Shown: positions 16,947-25,689, counted from the stretch's first letter. The stretch is 26,542 nt of DNA from CAG-826 sp964654155 (GCA_964654155.1 CAZZGL010000012.1:1-26542), one strand, 5' to 3'. Translations and numbers: made by a program. The notes: generated by a model from the sequence alone, not told the origin.

Positions 16947-17867
16947 TTAACCTTTTATAGATCCAATCATTACCCCTTTTGTAAAATGTTTTTGCAAAAA
17001 AGGATAAACGATAATAATTGGTAATGTTGATACTACTATTGCAGCGTATTGGACAGACTCACCAATAATTTCTGCTGTTCCACTTCCTGGATCAACATTC
17101 GCTCCAGTAGACTTTTCGATAATAACCTGCAATGTATACGCCATTGGACGCTTTGTTGGATCTTGAATAAATAACATTGTTGAAAACCAGTTATTCCATA
17201 CACCAACCGCGATAAACAACGCTACCGTTGCTAATATTGCCTTTGATAAAGGAAGTACCACCTTTAAAAAAGCACCAAATTCTCCTGTTCCATCAATCTT
17301 CGCCGCTTCTAACAATTCTGAAGGAAAACTTTGAAAGAAAGATTTCATAATAAGAACGTTATATATAGAAATAAATGATGGAATTATCAATACCATAATG
17401 TTGTCTAATAAGCCTAATTCTCTTATTACCAAATAATAAGGAATCATTCCTCCACCAAAATACATCGTAAATATATAAAAGAAATGAAAGAATTTCTTGC
17501 CTGGTAATGTCTTTTTACTTAACGCATACGCAGTTAATGTTGTAATGATAAGTTGATATATAGTATCGACAACTGTCACAAAAACTGAATTAATAAACGC
17601 TTGCCCAAAATTGTAAGTTTTATCGACAAAAATCGTTCGATATCCCTCAAATTGCCATGAATGTGGCCACCAATAAGAAGATGAAGAAATAATTTCTTTA
17701 TCAGTCATAAATGATTTAACAACTATTTCCCAAAAAGGATAAATCATTGTAAATCCTATTAAGATAAGCAAAATCACATTAATAAAACGAAGTACCTTAG
17801 AAAGGGTTATCTTAAATTTTTTCTTTGGTTTTGCTACAACTTTCCCATTTAATACTATTTGTTCCAC
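16947..17867 (-). CDS. Carbohydrate ABC transporter permease (YtcP type)
   Basis: A 306-residue inner permease of the CUT1 sugar importer with six membrane segments (near 30-50, 82-112, 125-148, 153-172, 205-225 and 270-290). The cytoplasmic EAA loop that contacts the ATPase reads ELLEAAKIDGTGEFGAFLKV. The closing segment QKHFTKGVMIGSIKG is characteristic of the YtcP/LplC group. The start is a GTG at 17867 with AAGGGG 8 bases upstream; an overlapping ATG two bases earlier runs into a stop after four codons. It follows the other permease by three bases, so the two are expressed together. Confidence 0.92.
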   Translation of the reverse strand: MEQIVLNGKVVAKPKKKFKITLSKVLRFINVILLILIGFTMIYPFWEIVVKSFMTDKEIISSSSYWWPHSWQFEGYRTIFVDKTYNFGQAFINSVFVTVVDTIYQLIITTLTAYALSKKTLPGKKFFHFFYIFTMYFGGGMIPYYLVIRELGLLDNIMVLIIPSFISIYNVLIMKSFFQSFPSELLEAAKIDGTGEFGAFLKVVLPLSKAILATVALFIAVGVWNNWFSTMLFIQDPTKRPMAYTLQVIIEKSTGANVDPGSGTAEIIGESVQYAAIVVSTLPIIIVYPFLQKHFTKGVMIGSIKG

Positions 17868-17870
17868 ATG

Positions 17871-18854
17871 TTATTCCCCTTTCTTATTAATGAATGTCAC
17901 GATTTGATTAGCGAATAATAATAAGATAATATTTGCAACATTAGCAATTAAACCAACTGCTGTTCCTAAAGCATAATTACCATCACCGATTCCATATCGA
18001 TAAATGAATGTATCTAAAACATCAGCAACATCATAAACTTGAGTGTTATACAAATTATAAATTTGATCGAATCCTCCTCCGATTAACCCTCCAACACGAA
18101 GAATCAACATAATTGATATCGTTGGCATCAATTGAGGTAAAGTGACATGAAAAAATTGTTGAAAAGGATTTGCTCCATCAATTTCCGCTGCTTCATATAG
18201 ATCCGCTGAAACATTAGATAATGCTGCTAAATAAATAATCGCACCCCAGCCAACCTCTTTCCACATATCGCTAACAACTAAAAGAGCTAAAAATTGTTTG
18301 CCATTAGAAAATACTTGAACATCCAATCCTATAGAAGTTAACAATCGATATAAAGAACCCGTTTTTTCATTTAATAAAGAGAAAATAAGTCCAGAAATAA
18401 CTACCCAAGAAACAAAATGAGGCAAATAAACGATAGTTTGAATAGCGTTTTTAAAGAACTTATTTCTTATTGCGTTAATCATAACCGCTAATAAAATTGA
18501 AGCCGGAAAACTAAAAATAAGTTTTAAAAGATTGATTACAATCGTATTTTTAAATGCCTTCCAAAAGCCATCCATAGCAAACAAAACCTTAAAATTTTCA
18601 AAATGATTCCATGGACTTTTTAATATTCCTAAACGTGGAGAATACTTTTTAAATGCTAAAATAACCCCATACATTGGTTTATAAGCAAATATTAAAAGAA
18701 GAACAAAAGATGGTAATAACATTAGATAGAAAACTCTATGCGCCCATATTTCTTTTGCTAAATTTAATAGTTTTTTCTTAAAAGTTAATGGATTATATTT
18801 TTCCATTAATTCTTTTTCTATTGTTTTCTTTTTTTTCTTCATTACTGTTCCCAT
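17871..18854 (-). CDS. ABC transporter permease (LplB/YtcO type)
   Basis: A 327-residue permease and the other half of the import channel. The N-terminus is strongly basic (KKKKKTIEKELMEKYN), followed by six membrane segments (near 39-58, 104-128, 140-160, 186-205, 240-262 and 292-315). The EAA loop reads DLYEAAEIDGANPFQQFFHV. YKPMYGVILAFKKYSPRLGI just after the first helix is the usual mark of the LplB group. It is the first gene of the transport and catabolic operon. The ATG at 18854 has GGGA 6 bases upstream; a second in-frame ATG four codons later is possible. Upstream lies a 92-base gap with a weak promoter. Confidence 0.92.
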   Translation of the reverse strand: MGTVMKKKKKTIEKELMEKYNPLTFKKKLLNLAKEIWAHRVFYLMLLPSFVLLLIFAYKPMYGVILAFKKYSPRLGILKSPWNHFENFKVLFAMDGFWKAFKNTIVINLLKLIFSFPASILLAVMINAIRNKFFKNAIQTIVYLPHFVSWVVISGLIFSLLNEKTGSLYRLLTSIGLDVQVFSNGKQFLALLVVSDMWKEVGWGAIIYLAALSNVSADLYEAAEIDGANPFQQFFHVTLPQLMPTISIMLILRVGGLIGGGFDQIYNLYNTQVYDVADVLDTFIYRYGIGDGNYALGTAVGLIANVANIILLLFANQIVTFINKKGE

Positions 18855-18893
18855 TGTTCATCCCACTAGCTTTCTTCATAATTTTAAAAGTTT

Positions 18894-18899
18894 ATTATC
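18894..18899 (-). promoter_or_regulatory. Possible -10 box of an activator-dependent promoter for the sugar operon
   Basis: GATAAT on the minus strand, about 40 bases before the first permease ATG, in the 92-base gap between the response regulator and the permease. The -35 position carries TAATTA, which is poor. A weak promoter here would fit activation by the adjacent AraC-type regulator, but no repeated binding sites could be identified by eye. Confidence 0.3.
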
Positions 18900-18946
18900 T
18901 TTAAAAAAATGGAAAATAATTATGGCTATTTTGTGTTTTTATTATG

Positions 18947-20326
18947 TTAGGATTTAAATAATTCACGATATTTACTCGGTGAATAATCACTATACTTTTT
19001 AAACATTTTCGAAAAATGATAATAATCATCGTAGCCAATCGATGAAGCTATAGTCGTTAATGATAAATCTGTATTAGCGATTAGTTTCTTTGCTCTTTCC
19101 ATTTTTAAATTAATAAAATATTCCGCAAAAGAACAACCGCATACCTTTTTAAATAATTGACTAAAATACGATGAATTATAATTATATTTATTAGCAAAAT
19201 ATGAAAGAGTTAGTTTCTCTTCAATATGATCTTCTAATTCTTTAATGACTTCAGAAATAATATTTGAAGTGCCCTCTTCTTCTTCATCCTTTTTAAAATG
19301 CGACACAATATCAGAAATCATTTCTTCAAAGGAGCTGTAATAATCTAAAACAGAAATGTCGGCAAGATTATCGTTATAATCTACGACTCCAAATTTTGTC
19401 ATGTTAAATACAATAACTTTATATATTTTTTGAAAATCATATACTTTAATTTGATATGTTTCAATACGGCTATGTAGTGTTTGAATTTCCGCAAGTAATT
19501 CATACGCATTCTTAGATTTATCTATTTCTTGAATTAAAGTATTGACATTTTCATTATAAGAATATATTGTGCATTCATTTTTATTTGTGAAAAATTTTTC
19601 TTTACTAGCAATACGAGCCACTCTTAGATTAAATGAAATTCTTTTATAGTCATAAAATTCTTCACTTATTCCAATTGAAATATTATTTTTTTCTACTAAA
19701 AAAGATATCTTATCAATATCAACATCAACACAAATATAAATAATCATTTTTTCATCTTGATAAACTATTTCACTATATCTAGCTGGTGGTTCTATAAAAT
19801 CAATATTATCTTTTGTTTTAGAAAAAACCACTATCCTCATATTTTCGTTTTTTGGAAGTGTCGGATTTTCTTTAAAAAGATTTTCTAAAACTACATCATT
19901 TTCAAGGTATACATGATTAACAATTGAATCAAATACTAATCGATTAAAGTTTTCTTGTTCATTATTTTTTATTTCAACTAGTAAATTAATTAGTTCATGA
20001 ATATTAATTGGCTTTTTTAAATACCTTATAGCCCCTAATCTAATGGCTTCTTGAGCAAATTCAAAAGTGTCAAACGCACTTAAAAAACAAAATTTAATTT
20101 TTTTATGCACTTTTTTTACATGTTCAAAAAGCGCAAATCCATTCATTTCATCCATTGAAACATCAGAAAAAACAACATGAGGTTTTAATTCTATTATTTC
20201 TTTCTCTGCGACTGAAGGTGAAGAAGAATAACCTAAAACTTCAAATCCGTAATCTTCCCAATTAATTAAGGTTCTTAATTCATCTACAATTAATTGTTCA
20301 TCATCAATTATATATACGCCTATCAT
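18947..20326 (-). CDS. Response regulator with AraC-type DNA-binding domain (YesN type)
   Basis: A 459-residue regulator. The receiver domain (1-120) has the acidic pair Asp8/Asp9, the phosphoacceptor Asp55 in VVFSDVSMDE and Lys105 in RYLKKP. A variable middle region (~125-350) is typical of the YesN family. The C-terminal AraC domain (~355-459) has two helix-turn-helix units, ending in IGYDDYYHFSKMFKKYSDYS and PSKYREL. It would bind DNA when phosphorylated by the kinase encoded just upstream and activate the sugar genes downstream; this partnership is inferred from adjacency. Only one base separates the kinase stop from this ATG, and the ribosome binding site GGAGGG lies inside the end of the kinase gene. 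Confidence 0.92.
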   Translation of the reverse strand: MIGVYIIDDEQLIVDELRTLINWEDYGFEVLGYSSSPSVAEKEIIELKPHVVFSDVSMDEMNGFALFEHVKKVHKKIKFCFLSAFDTFEFAQEAIRLGAIRYLKKPINIHELINLLVEIKNNEQENFNRLVFDSIVNHVYLENDVVLENLFKENPTLPKNENMRIVVFSKTKDNIDFIEPPARYSEIVYQDEKMIIYICVDVDIDKISFLVEKNNISIGISEEFYDYKRISFNLRVARIASKEKFFTNKNECTIYSYNENVNTLIQEIDKSKNAYELLAEIQTLHSRIETYQIKVYDFQKIYKVIVFNMTKFGVVDYNDNLADISVLDYYSSFEEMISDIVSHFKKDEEEEGTSNIISEVIKELEDHIEEKLTLSYFANKYNYNSSYFSQLFKKVCGCSFAEYFINLKMERAKKLIANTDLSLTTIASSIGYDDYYHFSKMFKKYSDYSPSKYRELFKS

Positions 20327-20327
20327 T

Positions 20328-22064
20328 TTACTTACCCTCCTTTGGAATAATCACTCTTGTTATAACAAAATCACCATTTTCACTTAATAAAAGGCTAACA
20401 GAAGCACAATCTCCATATATAAGCTTCAATCTTTTTTGAATGTTTTTTAAAGCTAATCCATGTTTTTTATAACTATCATTAAACTCTTCTTTATCAGTTA
20501 TTATTTTTTTATTTATTTCTAACATGTCATTTTCTGTTAATCGACTTTGATTTTGATTTAAAACATCAATAATCACATAGTTATTATCTTTATAAATCTT
20601 CACAAATATTTTTCCTTTTTTATCTATTAATCCGTGAACAAAGCAATTTTCTAATAAAGGTTGCAATAAAACTCGAGGGACAACTATATTATTCAGTCTT
20701 TCATCAATATCAAAATCAAATGTCACTAAAGGATATCGTACATATTGAATGTTTAAATAACTTTTCGCTGCATATACTTCTTTTTCAATTGTAGAAGAAG
20801 TTTCAATAGTTAAAGAATATCTTAAGAATTCACTTAGATTTTCAATACAGTATTTGGCTTTTTCTTCTTCTTTTAAGTTAACTAAAGAACGAATTGAACT
20901 TAAAACATTAATTAAAAAATGCTTATTGATTTGTGAATATAGACTTCTTAATTCATAAATCACGTTATCTAATTGTAATTGTAAGCTTTTATGCTTTTCT
21001 TCTAGTATCTGCGCATTTAATGCATTTATACTATGGACTAATTCATTATACGAAGAAATAACTTTATCAACGCCTTTATCTCCAATAAGCTCTATTTCTA
21101 CAAGCGATGTGTTTTCTTTAATTTCCGAAAAGCAATCAAATAAATAATCTAAGGAAATCTGATTCTTCTTTCTAATTCTAGAATACGCGATTAAAAAACA
21201 AATTATAGAAATTATAATTACGATCGAAATAATCAAATACATTGATAATAATTCATTTAAAATAGAATAAGAATCAAAATAACTTCTTAGTTTCCACTCA
21301 AGAAAATCAAGGGTAATTGTTTTTTGATAATATCGCGAATTGTTAAATTTATTAAAATCCGCAAGTGAAGATGAATTATAAATAGATTCTTCATTACAAA
21401 TAATTTCTGCCCAGATTGCATTACTTTCTTCAACTTTTTGTAAAATATCAAGAAGTAAAGATTTATTAATATAAATAAATCCTAAGCCAAGTTTTTTATT
21501 AAAAGAGGCATTTTGAATGCTCATAATATTTCTTGCAAAAACAAAATAATCGGTATCACTATTATCAAAATAAAATTTTAATTTTAAAAAGAATAATCCT
21601 CCTCTTTGATAATTATCTTCCTTAGCTTTGTCAATTATTTTATTTAAATTATAATTAACTAAAATTGAATCATATCCATCATAAATAATATCAGAAGTGC
21701 TATAGTTATCATTTATAACAGGAATAAATCCCGCTCCTTTAATATCTGATATATTTGATGATATTAATAAGTTAATCATTTTGCTAATTGTTGAATTTGA
21801 TTCTTTTTCATTATCCTCTCTTTCAATAATAGCTTCTTGAAATTCTTCATTCATAAAATAAGTTGAAAAAGTATAATCAATGTTTTTTAATTTTGTTTCT
21901 AAAGATGAAGCAATTCTAGAAGAAATCCTATCAAATTGTTTTAAAGACGATTCTTTTTGATAAGAATAAGAAATAATCGAATATGACCCCACAATAGCAA
22001 ATAAAAGAAAAGCTATGATAGCTATCAGTAGCGATGATTCTTTTTTAAATCTCTTTTTCTTCAT
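20328..22064 (-). CDS. Sensor histidine kinase (YesM type) with an unusual ATP-binding motif
   Basis: A 578-residue membrane sensor. Two membrane helices (12-33 and 269-296) enclose an extracellular sensing domain of about 235 residues. A HAMP-like linker and coiled coil (to ~370) lead to the phosphoacceptor His382 in YSQINKHFLIN, with Lys where the family usually has Pro. The ATPase domain has the N-box VLLQPLLENCFVHG (465-478). The G1 box, normally D-x-G-x-G, reads VIIDVLNQNQSRL (497-509) and lacks both glycines. The G2 region is HGLALKNIQKRL (535-546). The kinase may still work, since this family varies here, or may have altered ATP handling. It would sense an extracellular sugar or the loaded binding protein. 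GAGGTGG precedes the ATG. Confidence 0.9.
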   Translation of the reverse strand: MKKKRFKKESSLLIAIIAFLLFAIVGSYSIISYSYQKESSLKQFDRISSRIASSLETKLKNIDYTFSTYFMNEEFQEAIIEREDNEKESNSTISKMINLLISSNISDIKGAGFIPVINDNYSTSDIIYDGYDSILVNYNLNKIIDKAKEDNYQRGGLFFLKLKFYFDNSDTDYFVFARNIMSIQNASFNKKLGLGFIYINKSLLLDILQKVEESNAIWAEIICNEESIYNSSSLADFNKFNNSRYYQKTITLDFLEWKLRSYFDSYSILNELLSMYLIISIVIIISIICFLIAYSRIRKKNQISLDYLFDCFSEIKENTSLVEIELIGDKGVDKVISSYNELVHSINALNAQILEEKHKSLQLQLDNVIYELRSLYSQINKHFLINVLSSIRSLVNLKEEEKAKYCIENLSEFLRYSLTIETSSTIEKEVYAAKSYLNIQYVRYPLVTFDFDIDERLNNIVVPRVLLQPLLENCFVHGLIDKKGKIFVKIYKDNNYVIIDVLNQNQSRLTENDMLEINKKIITDKEEFNDSYKKHGLALKNIQKRLKLIYGDCASVSLLLSENGDFVITRVIIPKEGK

Positions 22065-22108
22065 TTTAAAACCACCTCATTATTATCTAATTTCTAAATA
22101 TCTATTAA

Positions 22109-23128
22109 TTAATTAGTAATATTATCTCTAATAACTTTAATAAAATTTTTATATATCAATGCATGCCCATCAATGTCAGGATGAACTAAGTCAGCACAAA
22201 GCATATAACGATTCGGCAATAAATAACTGCCTTTAACATAAACAACATTTTCCCATTTATTAAAACTGATTTCTTTTTCTATAACACTACAAAAAGCTTC
22301 TACTTTAGAGGATTTAACTCCAGAACAGCATTCATTGAAATATGAAAATATATCAGTTATAAAAAACAATTTATCTAAATGTTTATTAATAACAGTGGAT
22401 AAAAAATAATGAACTTTTTCTTTAAACTCTGTTATTGACCAAGTATCTATAACATTTATTCCTAATTCAATCGTAGCGATATCAAAATTATTAAAGTTAG
22501 CAATGTAATCCGCGACTTCTTTTTCTAATCTACATGAACCAGGAAAACCTAAATTTATTAAATCATATCCTAAATCTTTTGCTATTAAACTTGGATAAGA
22601 TAATTCTTGAATGTATGTTAAAGAAGATGAAGTTATACTAGAACCATAAGCCAAATATCTTTTTTGTGGCATATAAATTTCCTTTATTTCTTCAAAATCG
22701 CCTTCTATATCAAAAAGTTCAAATTCAGTGTAATCAAAAATCAAACGATATACCCTGCTATCAAAAGATGATTTTTTTCCTTTGTTAATAAAAGCTATTT
22801 CTTCTTCATTCTTTAATGGAGTAATAATTATTTTTGTAATTTCTTTATTACTAATAGTAAAATACGATTGGTCCCATGATGCCTGTACACTTCCTAAATA
22901 AAGCTGTGCTTGTGTCATATTTACATCTTTAGACTTCAAATAAAAAGTTACTTGTGAACGGGGAATAAATCTAAATTCCACACCCACTGCTGTTTTATTC
23001 ATATTTTTCCCTTGTTCAAGCATTGATTTTTCACAAGATAATGGTAAACGTAATAAAGAAAATCCTCCATCATCATTTTTTACTAATTCTTGAACATTCC
23101 AAAGTACAACTTTATTATAAATAATCAT
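22109..23128 (-). CDS. SGNH/GDSL-type esterase with N-terminal beta-sandwich
   Basis: A 339-residue protein. Residues ~1-150 look like a beta-sandwich and ~155-339 are an SGNH hydrolase domain. Block I is AYGSSIT (160-166) with the nucleophile Ser164. Block II is LINLGFPGS. Block III carries Asn225 in ELGINV. Block V has the Asp313/His316 pair in DLVHPDIDGH. The GSSIT and NLGFPGS forms match the GDSL_3-type group of carbohydrate esterases better than lipases. It has no signal peptide, so it would remove acyl (probably acetyl) groups from imported sugars in the cytoplasm; the substrate is inferred from context. Its ribosome binding site lies inside the last codons of the RDD gene (GAGGTAAATTATG), three bases apart. 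Confidence 0.82.
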   Translation of the reverse strand: MIIYNKVVLWNVQELVKNDDGGFSLLRLPLSCEKSMLEQGKNMNKTAVGVEFRFIPRSQVTFYLKSKDVNMTQAQLYLGSVQASWDQSYFTISNKEITKIIITPLKNEEEIAFINKGKKSSFDSRVYRLIFDYTEFELFDIEGDFEEIKEIYMPQKRYLAYGSSITSSSLTYIQELSYPSLIAKDLGYDLINLGFPGSCRLEKEVADYIANFNNFDIATIELGINVIDTWSITEFKEKVHYFLSTVINKHLDKLFFITDIFSYFNECCSGVKSSKVEAFCSVIEKEISFNKWENVVYVKGSYLLPNRYMLCADLVHPDIDGHALIYKNFIKVIRDNITN

Positions 23129-23131
23129 AAT

Positions 23132-24061
23132 TTACCTCATTTCTCTTGCTTTAAGATCAAAACTATCATTCGGATCAACTTTAGTTTCTTGATATTCAGA
23201 TACGGCAGTTGAAGAAATAAAATCATGTAAAGATTGTCCTTTTTTATTATTAATTGAAATTACATATGAAATAAGAGGTACTAGTCCATATGTTATTATC
23301 CCTATAAATAATTCAATGACAATAAAAAAGAAAAATCTAAGTAATATTTGTAAAGGTGCAGGTTCAAAATTATTGTTTTTGTAATTATAAATTCTTAACC
23401 CCATCATTTTTTTACCAATAGTTTGTCCTTTAAAAGCTAAGGGGAAAATTAAATAAATTAATGTTGCGCTTATTAATAAAGCAATTGAAACATATTCAAC
23501 TGTCATATTAATTAAAGCATTTGATACCTCTATATACTTATCAGTATTTTGATAAATATTTTCAATACTCAAATCAATAATTTTTTCAAACCATTCATAA
23601 ATTTCATCACTTTTTTCTTTGTCATTAACTATAACATATTTTTCATCACTAAGTGAAAAAAGGCAATCTTTGCCATCATTACATGAATCTATTTGCGATT
23701 TTTTATAATCATTATATGTTTCAATTTTATCAAAAGTTAAATAAAAAGAAGAAAGTTGTTCATCGATATAATTCGCTGAATATTCTTTATTGTTAGTTAT
23801 TTTTTGACAATTTTCATTTTCATCATAATAAAACAATTTAGTTTCTACCATAGTATCATAATAATTCTTTCTTATTCTTTTAGAAGAAGAAATATTACTT
23901 GTTATTGGTTGAATAACAAATGAATAAAAAATACAAATAAATAAAACAAAAAGTACAAAATCTAATAAAAAAGAAACAATTCTTCTTGCGTTTGTTGGCT
24001 TAATAAAAGAATTATTTTTTATCTCTAAATTATTGGTTTCTTCATAATTATTTCCCATCAT
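23132..24061 (-). CDS. RDD family membrane protein
   Basis: A 309-residue membrane protein with an RDD domain. The first helix (RRIVSFLLDFVLFVLFICIF, 26-45) carries the Arg/Asp signature, and GQTIGKKMMGLRIYN near 212-226 is the second family mark. A third pair of helices lies at about 238-272. Between the first and second helix is an unusually long loop of about 135 residues (52-187), rich in Asp, Lys and Tyr and probably extracellular. The function of RDD proteins is mostly unknown; some take part in transport or stress resistance. It is the first gene of the operon with the esterase, kinase and regulator. Two start codons, at 24061 and 24058, follow GGTGGAG; the second has the better spacing. 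Confidence 0.82.
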   Translation of the reverse strand: MMGNNYEETNNLEIKNNSFIKPTNARRIVSFLLDFVLFVLFICIFYSFVIQPITSNISSSKRIRKNYYDTMVETKLFYYDENENCQKITNNKEYSANYIDEQLSSFYLTFDKIETYNDYKKSQIDSCNDGKDCLFSLSDEKYVIVNDKEKSDEIYEWFEKIIDLSIENIYQNTDKYIEVSNALINMTVEYVSIALLISATLIYLIFPLAFKGQTIGKKMMGLRIYNYKNNNFEPAPLQILLRFFFFIVIELFIGIITYGLVPLISYVISINNKKGQSLHDFISSTAVSEYQETKVDPNDSFDLKAREMR

Positions 24062-24086
24062 TAATCTCCACCTATTTATATAATAA

Positions 24087-24115
24087 ATTATATTTAAGTT
24101 AGTTATTGGTGAAAA
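24087..24115 (-). promoter_or_regulatory. Sigma-A-type promoter of the RDD-esterase-two-component operon
   Basis: On the minus strand: -35 TTTTCA (24110-24115), a 17-base spacer, and a perfect -10 TATAAT (24087-24092). It lies 25 bases before the RDD start codon and is the best promoter in the window. Confidence 0.65.
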
Positions 24116-24232
24116 TGTATTTTTTTTAGACTTTTATTTGTCTTTTATTTAAAAATTTTCAACTTCATTGTTAAAAACTAAAAGTTTTAGGATAATTATT
24201 GTCTTATTAATCAAAATATAATTGTAAAAACG

Positions 24233-24284
24233 GGTCAGTTTTATATGTAAAAATTGGTCAGATTTAACCCAAAATATTGGTCAG
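24233..24284 (+). repeat. Three direct repeats of TTGGTCAG-type at exact 23-bp spacing
   Basis: GGTCAG occurs at 24233, 24256 and 24279, each followed by TTT or ATTT and preceded by an A-rich stretch (AAAAACG, AAAAATT, AAATATT). The array lies 42 bases before the ATPase start. The third copy supplies a -35-like TTGGTC that is 16 bases from a TATAAA (24299-24304). An operator for the ATPase gene, or the end of a lost IS21-like element, are the main readings. The whole gene-free stretch 24062-24325 holds only this array and the RDD promoter. Confidence 0.7.
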
Positions 24285-24325
24285 TTTAATAAAATTGTTA
24301 TAAATAAAAAGCAGGAGGAAATTTA

Positions 24326-25620
24326 ATGAATAAAATAGTAAATAAAACAAAATATAAAAAAAGAATAATAGTGTAAATGCATCTATTGAAAAATACCTAC
24401 AAATATTCGGCGCAGTTTGTATAGAAGGTCCTAAATGGTGTGGAAAAACTTGGACTTCATCATATCACGCAAATAGTGAATTCTTAGTGGGAAATCCTAA
24501 AGGAAATTTTTCTAATCGCTTATTTGCAGAAATAGACCCTTTTGCAATATTAAAAGGTAAAACTCCTCGTTTAATTGATGAATGGCAGGAAGTGCCTAGT
24601 ATTTGGGATGCTACAAGAGCCTATGTTGACCAAAATACTAATAAAGGACAAATAATTTTAACAGATTCATCTACGCCACAAGAAAAAGGAATATTACATA
24701 GTGGAACTGGTAGAATTAAAAGTATTAGAATGAATACCATGTCTTTATACGAATCAAGTGACTCAAGTGGTGAAATATCATTAAAAGATTTATGTGAACA
24801 AAAATTTAATTCTAAAATACATGAAGAAATCACCCTTGAAAAAATCGCATATTTAATTGCTCGAGGGGGCTGGCCAGGAAATATTGATGTTGACCCATCT
24901 ATCTGCTTTGAACTTGCTAATGGCTACATGGAAAATATTATAAAGTTTGATTTAAAAAAGCTAGATATTGATGTAAATTACAATGAACAAAAAGCAAAAT
25001 TAATCTTAAAATCATTAGCAAGAAATGAATCTACGACTGTTTCTAATCAAAGTATATTAAAAGATATTATTGAAAATGATTTTGAATCTATTAGCAAAAA
25101 TACATTAGTTAAATACTTAAATGCTTTCAATAGAATGTTTTTGTTCAATAATCAACCACCATTTTCTCCAAATATTAGATCTTCATTAAGAATCAAACAA
25201 ATGGAAAAAAGACATTTTTCTGATCCTGCAATGGCGTGTGCTATACTAAATCTTACACCAAAGAAAATGTTAAGTGATTTAAATACAATGAGCTTTATGT
25301 TTGAAGCTATGGTCGAAAGAGATTTATCTATCTACGCTCAATCATTTGGAGGAAAACTTTTTCATTATCAAGATTATAAGGGAAATGAAATCGATGCGGT
25401 TATCGAATTGGAAGATGGAAATTGGTGTGCGATTGAAATAAAACTAGGATTAAATAAAGCCGAAGAAGGAGCGAAAAATTTAATTAAGGTTTGTAATAAT
25501 ATCACACAAAACGGAGGAAAAGAGCCTTTAATAAAATGTGTAATTTATGGAGTAGGAAATATATCTTATCAAAATAGTGATGGAGTTTATATTTTGCCAA
25601 TAACCGCTTTAAAAGATTAA
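24326..25620 (+). pseudogene. DUF4143-type AAA ATPase, frameshifted near the start
   Basis: A strong ribosome binding site AGGAGG (24313-24318) precedes an ATG at 24326 that reads MNKIVNKTKYKKRIIV and stops at 24374. In the frame two bases later the protein continues without break: IFGAVCIEGPKWCGKTW, IDEWQEVPSIWDATRAYV and so on to 25620. Joined, it is about 430 residues, the normal size for this family. Walker A is GPKWCGKTW and Walker B is PRLIDEW. The C-terminal DUF4143 region ends in NEIDAVIEL and CAIEIKLG, a PD-(D/E)xK nuclease-like motif. One missing base, or one extra A in the A7 run at 24356-24362, would restore the frame. The rest is undamaged, so the break may be recent, an assembly error, or bridged by slippage. 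The cellular role is poorly known. A GTG at 24487 could start a product without the Walker A motif. Confidence 0.8.
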
Positions 25621-25629
25621 TAATATTTT

Positions 25630-25666
25630 AAAAAAAGCACTACCGTAATTGTACTAGTGCTTTTTT
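25630..25666. terminator. Bidirectional intrinsic terminator between convergent genes
   Basis: Perfect stem GCACTA/TAGTGC (25637-25642 with 25655-25660) with flanking A6 and T6 that extend the pairing. It lies 10 bases after the ATPase stop and serves both the plus-strand ATPase and the minus-strand acetyltransferase. Confidence 0.88.
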
Positions 25667-25689
25667 ATCTGTTTTATTATTTATTCTTT

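Noticed and set aside
24233..24284. CRISPR array
   Set aside because: The shared core is only about 6-8 bases, there are three units, and the period of 23 bases is far too short for repeat plus spacer. No cas genes are nearby.
24621..24833. Minus-strand reading frame of 70 codons inside the ATPase
   Set aside because: Shadow of the conserved ATPase frame, no ribosome binding site.
24233..25620. Intact IS21-family element with the ATPase as its IstB helper
   Set aside because: The ATPase is of the DUF4143 type with a nuclease-like C-terminus, not IstB. There is no istA transposase and no matching CTGACC repeats at the far end near 25620-25690.
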